From: Vibrio bathopelagicus
GTDB taxonomy: Bacteria > Pseudomonadota > Gammaproteobacteria > Enterobacterales > Vibrionaceae
Direction: 5' to 3'
Assembly (NCBI RefSeq): GCF_014879975.1
Contig: NZ_CP062501.1
Coordinates: 1,550,001-1,614,000 of the forward strand
Length of the DNA: 64,000 nt
The translations under genes and the position numbers were made by a program. The notes beneath the pieces were generated by a model, which saw only the letters and a program-made list of their open reading frames with translations, had not been told where the DNA came from and ran no database searches. Below, one piece after another: positions 44,240-51,893 of this stretch (positions are counted from its first letter, which is position 1; every line of letters starts with the position of its first letter).

Positions 44240-46534
44240 TTACTTAGAGAACTTTGCCTTAATCTTTGCTTTAAGAGCACCGGCTTTAGATTTCAAGGTG
44301 TTCTTTTTGTCTGCGTCTATGGTTAGCATGCGACCTTGCTCACCAATAAAGGTTCTAGACCCATCCGCATGTACAACTAAACGAATGCCACCTCCAATCT
44401 TAGCGGCATGTACAGTCGCTAAAAGATCACCTTGTGCGCTGTGCAAAGTAATATTGTGGTTCTCATCTTTACTCAACAAAATACGCTTGCCATCGATAGT
44501 TACAAACTCACCACCTTCAGTAAGATAAAATAACTCATCGTTAATCTTGATAGTTTGGTTGTCTTTATCTACTTCAATCTCACCAATACTCACACGCTCA
44601 AAGCTTGGTAGTTCGAACTCAGGCTTATCAACCTCTGGACGAGGTTTAACAGTAGTAATAGAGCCATCTGAATGGTCAATCACGATCTGTGAACCATTGT
44701 TTGCTGTAATAGTGGTTTTCATAGCATTGCCTTGATTTCTTGCGATATCAATTGTTTGGCCACCATTTAATGTAATTTGAGAAACGTTGCCTCCACCAGA
44801 CGTAGCTGTTACGGTGCCAACCTTACCTTTCTCATATAGGTTTACGTTGCCGTCAGATGCAATAAAGCCAATTTTTTCACCGCCAAAGAAAATTCCGCCA
44901 TCTTTGATTATCAACTCTTGTGAACCTTCACCTCCACTGATCTCAGGATTTACACCCCACTCAGGTGACGAATCTTTATCATTGAACTCAGGCTTAACTT
45001 GGAAATCTGGATCAATGTCTTCACCTGGACCTTGGACTGGGTAGTCTGGCTTATCGCCTGGTTTGACAATTGAACCTTCATCATCCGGTCCTGCGACAGG
45101 GTGATCATATTCAGGAATTACGCCCCACTCAGGTGACGAATCCTTATCATTGAACTCAGGCTTAACTTGGAAATCTGGGTCAATGTTTTCACCTGGACCT
45201 TGAACTGGGTAGTCTGGCTTATCATCTGGTTTGACAATTGAACCTTCATCATCCGGTCCTGCGATTGGGTTATCGTATTCCGGAGTTATACCCCACTCTG
45301 GTGACGAATCTTTATCATTGAATTCAGGCTTAATTTGGAAATCTGGATCAATGTCTTCACCTGGACCTTGAACTGGGTAGTCTGGCTTATCGCCTGGTTT
45401 GACAATTGAACCTTCATCATCCGGTCCTGCGATTGGGTTATCATATTCAGGAATTACGCCCCACTCTGGTGACGAATCTTTATCATTGAACTCAGGCTTA
45501 ACTTGGAAATCTGGATCAATGTCTTCACCTGGACCTTGAACTGGGTAGTCTGGCTTATCGTCTGGTTTGACAATTGAACCTTCATCATCCGGACCTGAGA
45601 TTGGGTTATCGTATTCCGGAGTTATACCCCATTCTGGTGACGAATTTTTATCATTGAATTCAGGCTTAACTTGGAAATCTGGATCAATGTCTTCACCAGG
45701 ACCTTGAACTGGGTAGTCTGGCTTATCGTCTGGTTTGACAATTGACCCTTCATCATCCGGACCTGCGACAGGGTGATCATATTCAGGAACAACTCCCCAG
45801 TTATTATCAGTGTCTACTTTGTAGAAACCACGGTCTTGTCGCCAGTGATAGGTTGTTTGACCATCATCTGATGTAATAGTGAAATTCTGGTTGCCAGCGT
45901 TACCTTCACGATAAGTGATCGTAGCTCCCTCATACTGAGAGTTGTTATTTAGTGTTACAGAATAAGTAGTTACGCCGTTACCATTTACCGATGAAGTAAT
46001 TGAACCCAATGGTTCATTGTCAGCGTTACGTAAACGAGTGCCGTCATTAGCTACGTAAGCAACAACTTCACCATTATTCATCAGCGCTTTACGGCCTTTT
46101 TCATCTTCACCTACAGACCATTGAGCCTTCAGGTCGTTATCTGCAATTGGTAAAGAAGGCTTATCTTTGATTGGGCCATTGTCAGCGTCTGGCAAGACTG
46201 GACCTTGTTCATAGTCATGCATAGCTGATGAACCATTTGATGACGAATTCGAAGACCCGCTAAATAGAGCGGCAGTAAGACCTAGAGCACCAGTACCAAT
46301 AGCTTTCCATACTCCTGAGTCATCTTGCTCGTAAACTACGCCGTTTAACTCCACTACCTTGTTATTTTGTGCATTCAGCTTAGCAAGCGTTGATGTATCA
46401 ATACTATCCATTTGAGATTGGATCGCTTTTTCAGTCGCTAAATTTGCTAATTCAACATCCACGCTTTGTGCAATAACATTGCTTGAAAATGCAGTTGTAA
46501 TTAAAGTTGCTAGAATTGTTTTATTCATGTTCAT
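44240..46534 (-). CDS. Secreted protein with five 56-residue tandem repeats (island)
   Basis: About 764 residues from the ATG at 46534. A signal peptide (MNMNKTILATLITTAFSSNVIA) leads to a short N-terminal region with a hydrophobic Gly-rich segment (GTGALGLTAALFSGSS). Five acidic, Pro-rich repeats follow, beginning PEYDxPxxGPDDEGSIVKP. After them come antiparallel-beta-like segments (GSQELIIKDGGIFFGGEKIGF; GSITTVKPRPEVDKPE) and a basic tail (KSKAGALKAKIKAKFSK). Repeat similarity to surface adhesin or matrix proteins is general, not a family match; function unknown. Its promoter carries the island's shared element. Confidence 0.65.
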   Translation of the reverse strand: MNMNKTILATLITTAFSSNVIAQSVDVELANLATEKAIQSQMDSIDTSTLAKLNAQNNKVVELNGVVYEQDDSGVWKAIGTGALGLTAALFSGSSNSSSNGSSAMHDYEQGPVLPDADNGPIKDKPSLPIADNDLKAQWSVGEDEKGRKALMNNGEVVAYVANDGTRLRNADNEPLGSITSSVNGNGVTTYSVTLNNNSQYEGATITYREGNAGNQNFTITSDDGQTTYHWRQDRGFYKVDTDNNWGVVPEYDHPVAGPDDEGSIVKPDDKPDYPVQGPGEDIDPDFQVKPEFNDKNSSPEWGITPEYDNPISGPDDEGSIVKPDDKPDYPVQGPGEDIDPDFQVKPEFNDKDSSPEWGVIPEYDNPIAGPDDEGSIVKPGDKPDYPVQGPGEDIDPDFQIKPEFNDKDSSPEWGITPEYDNPIAGPDDEGSIVKPDDKPDYPVQGPGENIDPDFQVKPEFNDKDSSPEWGVIPEYDHPVAGPDDEGSIVKPGDKPDYPVQGPGEDIDPDFQVKPEFNDKDSSPEWGVNPEISGGEGSQELIIKDGGIFFGGEKIGFIASDGNVNLYEKGKVGTVTATSGGGNVSQITLNGGQTIDIARNQGNAMKTTITANNGSQIVIDHSDGSITTVKPRPEVDKPEFELPSFERVSIGEIEVDKDNQTIKINDELFYLTEGGEFVTIDGKRILLSKDENHNITLHSAQGDLLATVHAAKIGGGIRLVVHADGSRTFIGEQGRMLTIDADKKNTLKSKAGALKAKIKAKFSK
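44948..45787 (-). repeat. Five 168-bp tandem repeats within the secreted-protein gene
   Basis: Five in-frame units of exactly 168 bp (56 codons). Units differ at a few codons (Pro-Asp-Asp versus Pro-Gly-Asp, GVI versus GIT endings), and alternate units are more alike, suggesting duplication of pairs. The array could expand or contract without breaking the frame. Confidence 0.9.
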
Positions 46535-46633
46535 GTAATTAAGTCCGGTAAATATAATTAATTTCAAAATACTATTTGTTTTCGGACCATCCTTGGAAGC
46601 GATGAGTGAATATTAACGACTTCGGTTAACCAT

Positions 46634-46675
46634 GAATATTTGCCAATATTTAACTGGCTATTAAGCTGTACTTAA
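46634..46675. promoter_or_regulatory. Island regulon element, copy upstream of the repeat-protein gene
   Basis: GAATATTTG followed 27 bases on by TTAAG-CTGTA-CTTAA (46661-46675), a T-N11-A palindrome. The 42-bp block matches the one at 47921-47962 at 34 positions with no gap. Confidence 0.65.
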
Positions 46676-46745
46676 CAAGTCAAACTAGCAACAAAAAACA
46701 CAATTATTCAGTTACTTACAATACGAACCCAGAAAATTAAAATAC

Positions 46746-46778
46746 AAAAAAAGGGCTAACACATGGTCAGCCCTTTCT
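46746..46778 (-). terminator. Terminator of the DUF1254/DUF1214 gene
   Basis: AAAGGGCTGAC / GTtAGCCCTTT stem, then TTTTT on the minus strand. Confidence 0.75.
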
Positions 46779-46805
46779 AATTCTTGCTATTTATTTTATA
46801 GGAAG

Positions 46806-47783
46806 TTATTCCCCTTTCACTGTATACATATTATCTGCTTGTTCTTTTACTAATTCAGCATCAATAGGGAGATACATTCTTACAAGGAAATTTCCTCCTT
46901 GCTCTACGGTTGCATTGCCCACACCTAGTTGGCAATTGGTAGTGAATGAAAAAGAATTACCATTGTCTTTCATTTCAGTATGTGGAATATAAAAATCATT
47001 TTCATGAATCCAACCATCCGCACCATAAAAAGTCGCCGATAAATAGCCGTTATTTTTCCAATCTAAAGCTGGTTTTTCAATTGTCCAAGTTTGGCATTTA
47101 TCTGAAGCCACTTGTAGTGGAACATATTGAGCGGTATCCATTGGTAAACCTCCCCAACCATATGCTGCAGCATAAACGTAGTTATGCGGATCGACGTCTG
47201 CTAGCGTTTTTCCGAAAGCGTTGTGTCCAGCGATAGGTTGCTCGCCAGTATTAACTTGGCGAACAAGCTCATCGCGAAAGGTAATGACCTCATCGGAATC
47301 AAAGCCTTTAGTTGAATATGGATGAGCCGAATTAGCTTTAAACTGAAGCTGACTTTGACGATTTTTTGTGTCTTCATAATCGCCGTTGTCACGCGTTCTT
47401 GCCAGTAAGTAGACATATTCGCCTTGAATATCATCGGCGGTCACTTCAAGGGTTTCACCATTTTTTACGACTTGGTGAAATAGGTGATGCTCATCAATAA
47501 TATGGATAATCTGAAATTCATCAGATTTCGGTACAGTAAACGTTGCACCTTTACTGACGTCAACGATAGCTATTGAGTAGACTACATCACGGTTAGAGCG
47601 AATGACTTGCTGATTATCAATGCTGACAGGGTCATCATGCATCCATGTGTTTACTCCCGCTTTTTCTTGCACACCACTAAAATACCAGTCTGATTCCGCG
47701 ACGACGTAGTTTTCCATAGTGACAGGTGCGGCAATACAGCTGAATGCACTAATTAGAGATAAAGACAAAATCGATTTTTTCAT
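46806..47783 (-). CDS. Periplasmic DUF1254/DUF1214 protein (island)
   Basis: A 325-residue protein with a signal peptide (1-18, AFSCIA). The N-terminal DUF1254 part has RSNRDVVYSIAIVDVSKGATFTVPK and the C-terminal DUF1214 part has PLDWKNNGYLSATFYGADGWI-like strands and GNFLVRMYLPIDAELV. Such two-domain proteins are common in proteobacteria but have no established function. It is divergent from the LysR gene, with the shared palindromic element between them. No catalytic residues can be named with confidence. Confidence 0.85.
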   Translation of the reverse strand: MKKSILSLSLISAFSCIAAPVTMENYVVAESDWYFSGVQEKAGVNTWMHDDPVSIDNQQVIRSNRDVVYSIAIVDVSKGATFTVPKSDEFQIIHIIDEHHLFHQVVKNGETLEVTADDIQGEYVYLLARTRDNGDYEDTKNRQSQLQFKANSAHPYSTKGFDSDEVITFRDELVRQVNTGEQPIAGHNAFGKTLADVDPHNYVYAAAYGWGGLPMDTAQYVPLQVASDKCQTWTIEKPALDWKNNGYLSATFYGADGWIHENDFYIPHTEMKDNGNSFSFTTNCQLGVGNATVEQGGNFLVRMYLPIDAELVKEQADNMYTVKGE

Positions 47784-47920
47784 ATGTTGACTCGCTGATT
47801 CAAAGATTAATGTATGTTCCTATTCAAAGCCCTTTCGAATCAGCAATATTACACATTGAACAATCACTGATTCGTATTCCATTACATTTATTTACCACTG
47901 TAATCAAGCGATTGAACTTA

Positions 47921-47962
47921 GAATATTTGAATTTATTTAGCTTGCTGTTAAGCTGAACTTAA
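47921..47962. promoter_or_regulatory. Island regulon element in the DUF1254/LysR divergent promoter
   Basis: GAATATTTG then, after the same 27-base offset as the other copy, TTAAG-CTGAA-CTTAA (47948-47962). It lies 26 bp before the LysR start and 138 bp before the DUF1254 start. Confidence 0.7.
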
Positions 47963-47988
47963 TACGTCGATTGGTAGAAGGAACACCA

Positions 47989-48909
47989 ATGAGCAATGAT
48001 AAGTTTAAAAATCTCGACCTAAATCTCCTCAAGTTATTTTCTGTTGTATATCAGCAACGTAACTTAAAAAAGTCCTCGGAGTTGCTATTCATATCTCCTC
48101 CAGCAGTCAGCCAAAACATAAATAAACTGCGAGATCATTTCGAGGATGAGTTATTCGTTAAAACTCCAAAAGGCTTTGATACTACGCCGTATGCTGACAG
48201 TCTTTTCTTGGCGCTATCTCCTGTTTTAACTCTGTTGTCCAATGCAGTTAATACACATGGAGAGTTTGAACCGAGTGAATTAGATGGCACCATCACTGTG
48301 GACATGGGGCAGCAGATCATTCCTTGGCTCTCTCCGATGATGTTTACTGAGATCTCAGAACAGTGCCCCAACGTTACGTTTGCATCTCATAATATGACAA
48401 CTGAAACCCCTTCAATGATGAAAACGGATCAGGTAGACCTTGCCGTTCAGTTTCAGTTTTCTAATACAACAAAAGATATCTATGAACTGCCCCTTGGCGA
48501 AGTAAATTTTGTTGCCGTGGTGAGAGAAGGCCATCCATTTAAAAAAGAAACCGCAACCATAGAGGAGCTTTTGGAGTACAACTTTGCCCTTGTTGAAATG
48601 CCATTTTTTAATACCTTCCATACCTCTCTTATTGAACAAGTTGTTGCGAAGAAAGGACTCGAGATAAATGTTGTTCATAGAAGTACATCGGCAATCAGTA
48701 TTCGCGAAATTGTGTTGAGAACAGACCTTGTCGTTCCGGGCCTAGAAAACTTTGTCAAACACTGTGGAGAGGGACTAAGAGCGATAAAAGTAACGAATGT
48801 AGAAGAGCTAACAACTTTACGGTTATGTGCCTATATCCATAAGAAAAACAGAAAGAGTCAGAAGCACTTGTGGTTGTATGAGATGATTAAGTCACTAGTC
48901 GATTCTTAA
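47989..48909 (+). CDS. LysR-family regulator (island)
   Basis: About 306 residues from the ATG at 47989 (AAGGAACACCA upstream; a TTG at 47971 is rejected). HTH: NLDLNLLKLFSVVYQQRNLKKSSELLFISPPAVSQNINKLRDHFEDELFVKTPKGFDTTPYA, of the LeuO/NodD-like class with an unusual Pro-Pro in the turn (SPPAVSQ). Effector domain to ~300. It is the only regulator in the block between the ackA repeats. The shared elements upstream of itself and of two other island genes suggest it controls them; no direct evidence. Confidence 0.86.
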   Translation: MSNDKFKNLDLNLLKLFSVVYQQRNLKKSSELLFISPPAVSQNINKLRDHFEDELFVKTPKGFDTTPYADSLFLALSPVLTLLSNAVNTHGEFEPSELDGTITVDMGQQIIPWLSPMMFTEISEQCPNVTFASHNMTTETPSMMKTDQVDLAVQFQFSNTTKDIYELPLGEVNFVAVVREGHPFKKETATIEELLEYNFALVEMPFFNTFHTSLIEQVVAKKGLEINVVHRSTSAISIREIVLRTDLVVPGLENFVKHCGEGLRAIKVTNVEELTTLRLCAYIHKKNRKSQKHLWLYEMIKSLVDS

Positions 48910-48950
48910 AAGCTGACGTGCGTGTTGCAAGCCAGCTCTATTTTTAAGGC

Positions 48951-49739
48951 TTAAAACTGGTAATTAAACTCAATACGATGATCGCCATCCTCGTAGTAGG
49001 TATTCTCTGTCCAGTTTGCGAAATAACGAATGTTGGCTCTAGGCATTAATTGATAACCGATCGAAAACTCATGAGTCATGATAGAGTCGTCCTGTTGAAA
49101 GCCGTAATCTTTATACGTTGATGATCCCGAAATCGTACCCATATACATTGGGTTATAATTGAGCCAAACCTTTTCAGTAATTTGCATTTTGGCGTACATA
49201 CCTGCCACATAAAAAGTGCCGTGTAGGTTATAACGGTCTCGTACTTGGTTTGCATCCAAATCACCACCGGTAGTTCCTGGCAATTCTTCTCCTGCAGCAA
49301 TTCCTACCCCTGCGAGAGGATATAAATTGAACATCCCCATTTTAGGCAAAGCTTGAATGAAACTGTATGACGCTGAGCCTTGGTTATGGTCAAAATCCCA
49401 GTTCACATCGACTTGCGCACCACGGCCATTGGTTAGGTCAACACCAAAATTTCTAAATCGAAGAGAGTTGATACTGTCGTCGTTATCACGATTGCTCCAC
49501 CCCAGAGCTTCGCCTGCAATACCTTTGATTTCGAGCACGTTCATGCCCATTGTAGTCTCTTTACCCGTATCATAAGTTTGGCCAAATTTGATATTGAGAC
49601 CTTTGTCTGTATAACCAAAACCCGCTTGTGTGTAGACAGCAAGAGGATCGGACATATCTTGAATTTCAGCCTCTTGAGCAAACGACAGCGGTACGATAGA
49701 AAGAACTGCTAAAGCGAATACAGGTCTGCGCATAAACAT
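48951..49739 (-). CDS. Outer-membrane beta-barrel protein (island)
   Basis: About 262 residues from the ATG at 49739 (GAGG six bases ahead). Signal peptide MFMRRPVFALAVLSIVPLSFA, then beta strands: YTQAGFGYTDKGLNIKFGQTYD, GMNVLEIKGIAGEALGWS, VDVNWDFDHNQGSASYSF, ending RIEFNYQF with the terminal Phe of outer-membrane barrels. Family not recognised with confidence. A weaker third copy of the island element lies about 110 bp upstream. Transcribed toward the LysR gene. Confidence 0.75.
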   Translation of the reverse strand: MFMRRPVFALAVLSIVPLSFAQEAEIQDMSDPLAVYTQAGFGYTDKGLNIKFGQTYDTGKETTMGMNVLEIKGIAGEALGWSNRDNDDSINSLRFRNFGVDLTNGRGAQVDVNWDFDHNQGSASYSFIQALPKMGMFNLYPLAGVGIAAGEELPGTTGGDLDANQVRDRYNLHGTFYVAGMYAKMQITEKVWLNYNPMYMGTISGSSTYKDYGFQQDDSIMTHEFSIGYQLMPRANIRYFANWTENTYYEDGDHRIEFNYQF

Positions 49740-49830
49740 TTGTAACCTCATATAAAATTAAGGCTACGTCCTTGTAGCATGAAAAGTACGAGGACTATAC
49801 GAAGAACAAGAAACGTCGGAAATGTATAAA

Positions 49831-49860
49831 AACTTAATCAGATATTAAGTAGAGCTTTAC
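49831..49860. promoter_or_regulatory. Weak third copy of the island element
   Basis: TTAAG-TAGAG-CTTTA (49845-49859) preceded by ACTTAA-like sequence; 19 of 29 positions match the core of the copy upstream of the repeat-protein gene. A nearby ACTTAAT / ATTAAGT palindrome overlaps it. Confidence 0.35.
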
Positions 49861-49935
49861 ATAAGCGAGTAACAACCCTCTACTGATTCGATCTAGGTTT
49901 AGTCAAACTAAATGCGAAACCGCACCTACATGCAA

Positions 49936-49965
49936 ACAAAAAAGCGAGCCACTTAGGCTCGCTTT
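49936..49965. terminator. ackA terminator
   Basis: AAAAAAGCGAGCC / GGCTCGCTTT stem; on the minus strand TTTTTTGTTTGC follows. Near-identical to the hairpin at 43273. Confidence 0.85.
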
Positions 49966-50028
49966 CCAGTATTGGTCTTGCTTAGGCTTTAGCTTCGATT
50001 ACAGAAGTTCTACCGACTGTTGAGCAAT
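49936..50028. repeat. Right copy of the ackA 3'-end repeat
   Basis: Real end of ackA (codons for IAQQSVELL and TAA at 50028-49999) plus its terminator. The left copy is at 43271-43353; together they bracket a 6.6-kb block. Confidence 0.8.
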
Positions 50029-51192
50029 AACGAACTCTTCATTGGTTGGAATAACCATTGCTACTGCGCCAAGCATTTCTGATTTAGCGATGATGCCTTC
50101 AGCGCCAAAACGAGCTGCTTCATTGCCCGCTACATCTTCAACAAAACCAAGAATCTTAAGGTTGTTTAGGATCTCGCGACGAATTGGTAGAGAGTTCTCA
50201 CCGATACCACCTGTGAAGATGATGCCGTCCAAAGAGTCTAGCGTTGCAAGGTAAGAAGCAACGTATTTTGCTACGCGGTAAGTAAACACCTCAAAAGCCA
50301 GTTTCGCGCCTTCGTGGCCCTCTTCCATTGCTTCTAAAATGCCACGAGCATCGCTCGTAAGACCAGACACGCCTAGGAAACCAGACTCCTTGTTAAGAGA
50401 GTTGAAAACTTGCTCTTGTGACCAACCTTTCTTAAGAAGGTATTCGATGATGCCTGGGTCTAAGTCACCACAACGCGTGCCCATCATTAGGCCAGAAAGC
50501 GGTGTGAAGCCCATTGAAGTATCAACACTGTTACCGTCTCTGATAGCACATACAGAAGCGCCGTTACCTAGGTGAACAGAGATGAAGCTAGATTCTTCAA
50601 CTGGCTTGTTGACCATTTTCGCTGCTTCACGGCTAACGAAGTAATGGCTAGTACCGTGGAAACCGTAGCGACGAACACCGAAGTCTGTGTATAGCTCTTT
50701 TGCAATGGCACCGGTAAATGCACGTTGTGGCATCGTTTGGTGGAAAGCAGTATCAAACACAGCGAACTGAGGTAGAGAAGGGAAAGCTTCAATCGCAGCA
50801 CGGATACCGATAGCACCTGCTGGGTTATGAAGTGGAGCTAAGTCAGATAGGCTTTCAATCTCACTTGTTACTTCTTCAGTAATACGAACAGTTTGAGTGA
50901 ACTTCTCACCACCATGAACGATACGGTGACCGATAGCCACGATATCAGCCGTGAAGCCTAAGTCTTCCATCAGGCCTACCAATTTGCCAATGGCAATTTT
51001 GTGGTGGTTACCCTCACCTTGAATAGCAATTTCTGTTTTCTGACCTTGATGCTTCCAGCTCATACGAGCATCCTCAAGACCAAAACACTCCCCTAAGCCA
51101 CTTAATACTGCGTCACCAGAAACAGAATCGATGACAGCAAATTTAAGGGAAGAACTACCCGAGTTAATAACCAGAACAAACGAATTAGACAT
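49999..51192 (-). CDS. ackA: Acetate kinase AckA
   Basis: A 397-residue ASKHA-fold kinase interconverting acetyl phosphate + ADP and acetate + ATP. N-terminal VLVINSGSSSLKFAVID, VAIGHRIVHGGEKF, LAPLHNPAGAIGIRA, YGFHGTSHYFVSREA, GNGASVCAI and FTGGIGENS are all intact. No pta gene adjoins, so this is probably the second, solitary acetate kinase found on chromosome 2 of vibrios (inference). Last ten codons are duplicated at 43324-43353. Upstream there is a TTGAT-N7-ATCAA inverted repeat (51323-51339). Confidence 0.96.
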   Translation of the reverse strand: MSNSFVLVINSGSSSLKFAVIDSVSGDAVLSGLGECFGLEDARMSWKHQGQKTEIAIQGEGNHHKIAIGKLVGLMEDLGFTADIVAIGHRIVHGGEKFTQTVRITEEVTSEIESLSDLAPLHNPAGAIGIRAAIEAFPSLPQFAVFDTAFHQTMPQRAFTGAIAKELYTDFGVRRYGFHGTSHYFVSREAAKMVNKPVEESSFISVHLGNGASVCAIRDGNSVDTSMGFTPLSGLMMGTRCGDLDPGIIEYLLKKGWSQEQVFNSLNKESGFLGVSGLTSDARGILEAMEEGHEGAKLAFEVFTYRVAKYVASYLATLDSLDGIIFTGGIGENSLPIRREILNNLKILGFVEDVAGNEAARFGAEGIIAKSEMLGAVAMVIPTNEEFVIAQQSVELL

Positions 51193-51893
51193 TGGATATG
51201 GATCCTGTTTCAGTACGAATTTAGTGAAGTTTGCGCTTCAATTTTAGTTAAGTCTATTATTCAATAATTTTTGAATCTTTCAACTTTTGTTTTGCAAAAA
51301 CCACCAAATGAACACAATTAAGTTGATCTTAGTCATCAATTCATTTCTTTCGAGAACGAAAATTAAAAAATAGTTGAATTAGATGAAGCAAATGTACTTA
51401 TGAGTCTGATCGGTTTAACTAAACCACATTGAGAACAAACCCTCTGGTATTGAAAGCTTATCCAAGAGCCCAGTTCATAAATTCAGCGCGACACTTAAAT
51501 ATAGAGCTGTTGGTTGCCAGATCCGCTAATAGATTTTAAGGCGTTTAACTTCGCCTCAGCATTTAAAGAACTCACTTATTCGGATCGAATGGTTGATCAG
51601 CTCTTACTTCAAAGTCTGTTTCCATTATAGCTGTGCATTTCTTTTGATAGGCAGCGATCGACTCCCATATCCCCTAACGAAATACCCTAAACAACGCTTT
51701 AAGCACATATGACTGTGGTTGCCTTGTGATACGAGGCATTATCTAATTTTGGGCTTAGAACGTGCTACAGGCGCGAAAGTAAAATAGCAGGTACAAAAAA
51801 GCCGAGCATAATGCTCGGCTTTTAAATTCACTGTTTAAGCTATTCGTTTATAAGCACTTGGCTTGTAAGCTTCAGCTTAAAACTAAAGGTTGA
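51193..51893. other. Noncoding stretch between ackA and deaD
   Basis: About 700 bp without a credible gene. It contains the ackA promoter region with TTGAT-N7-ATCAA (51323-51339), a GGTTTA-AC-TAAACC palindrome near 51413, and the deaD terminator at 51794. No leftover coding similarity recognised. Confidence 0.5.
51794..51826 (-). terminator. Terminator of deaD
   Basis: AAAAGCCGAGCAT / ATGCTCGGCTTTT stem; TTTTTTGTACC on the minus strand. Confidence 0.85.

Noticed and set aside
44948..45787. Regular 168-bp repeats considered as a CRISPR-like array
   Set aside because: Units are contiguous, in frame and coding, with no unique spacers.
43271..50028. Calling the ackA-bracketed block a prophage or integrative element outright
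   Set aside because: No integrase, transposase, phage or conjugation gene and no tRNA are visible; only the repeat and composition argue for insertion.
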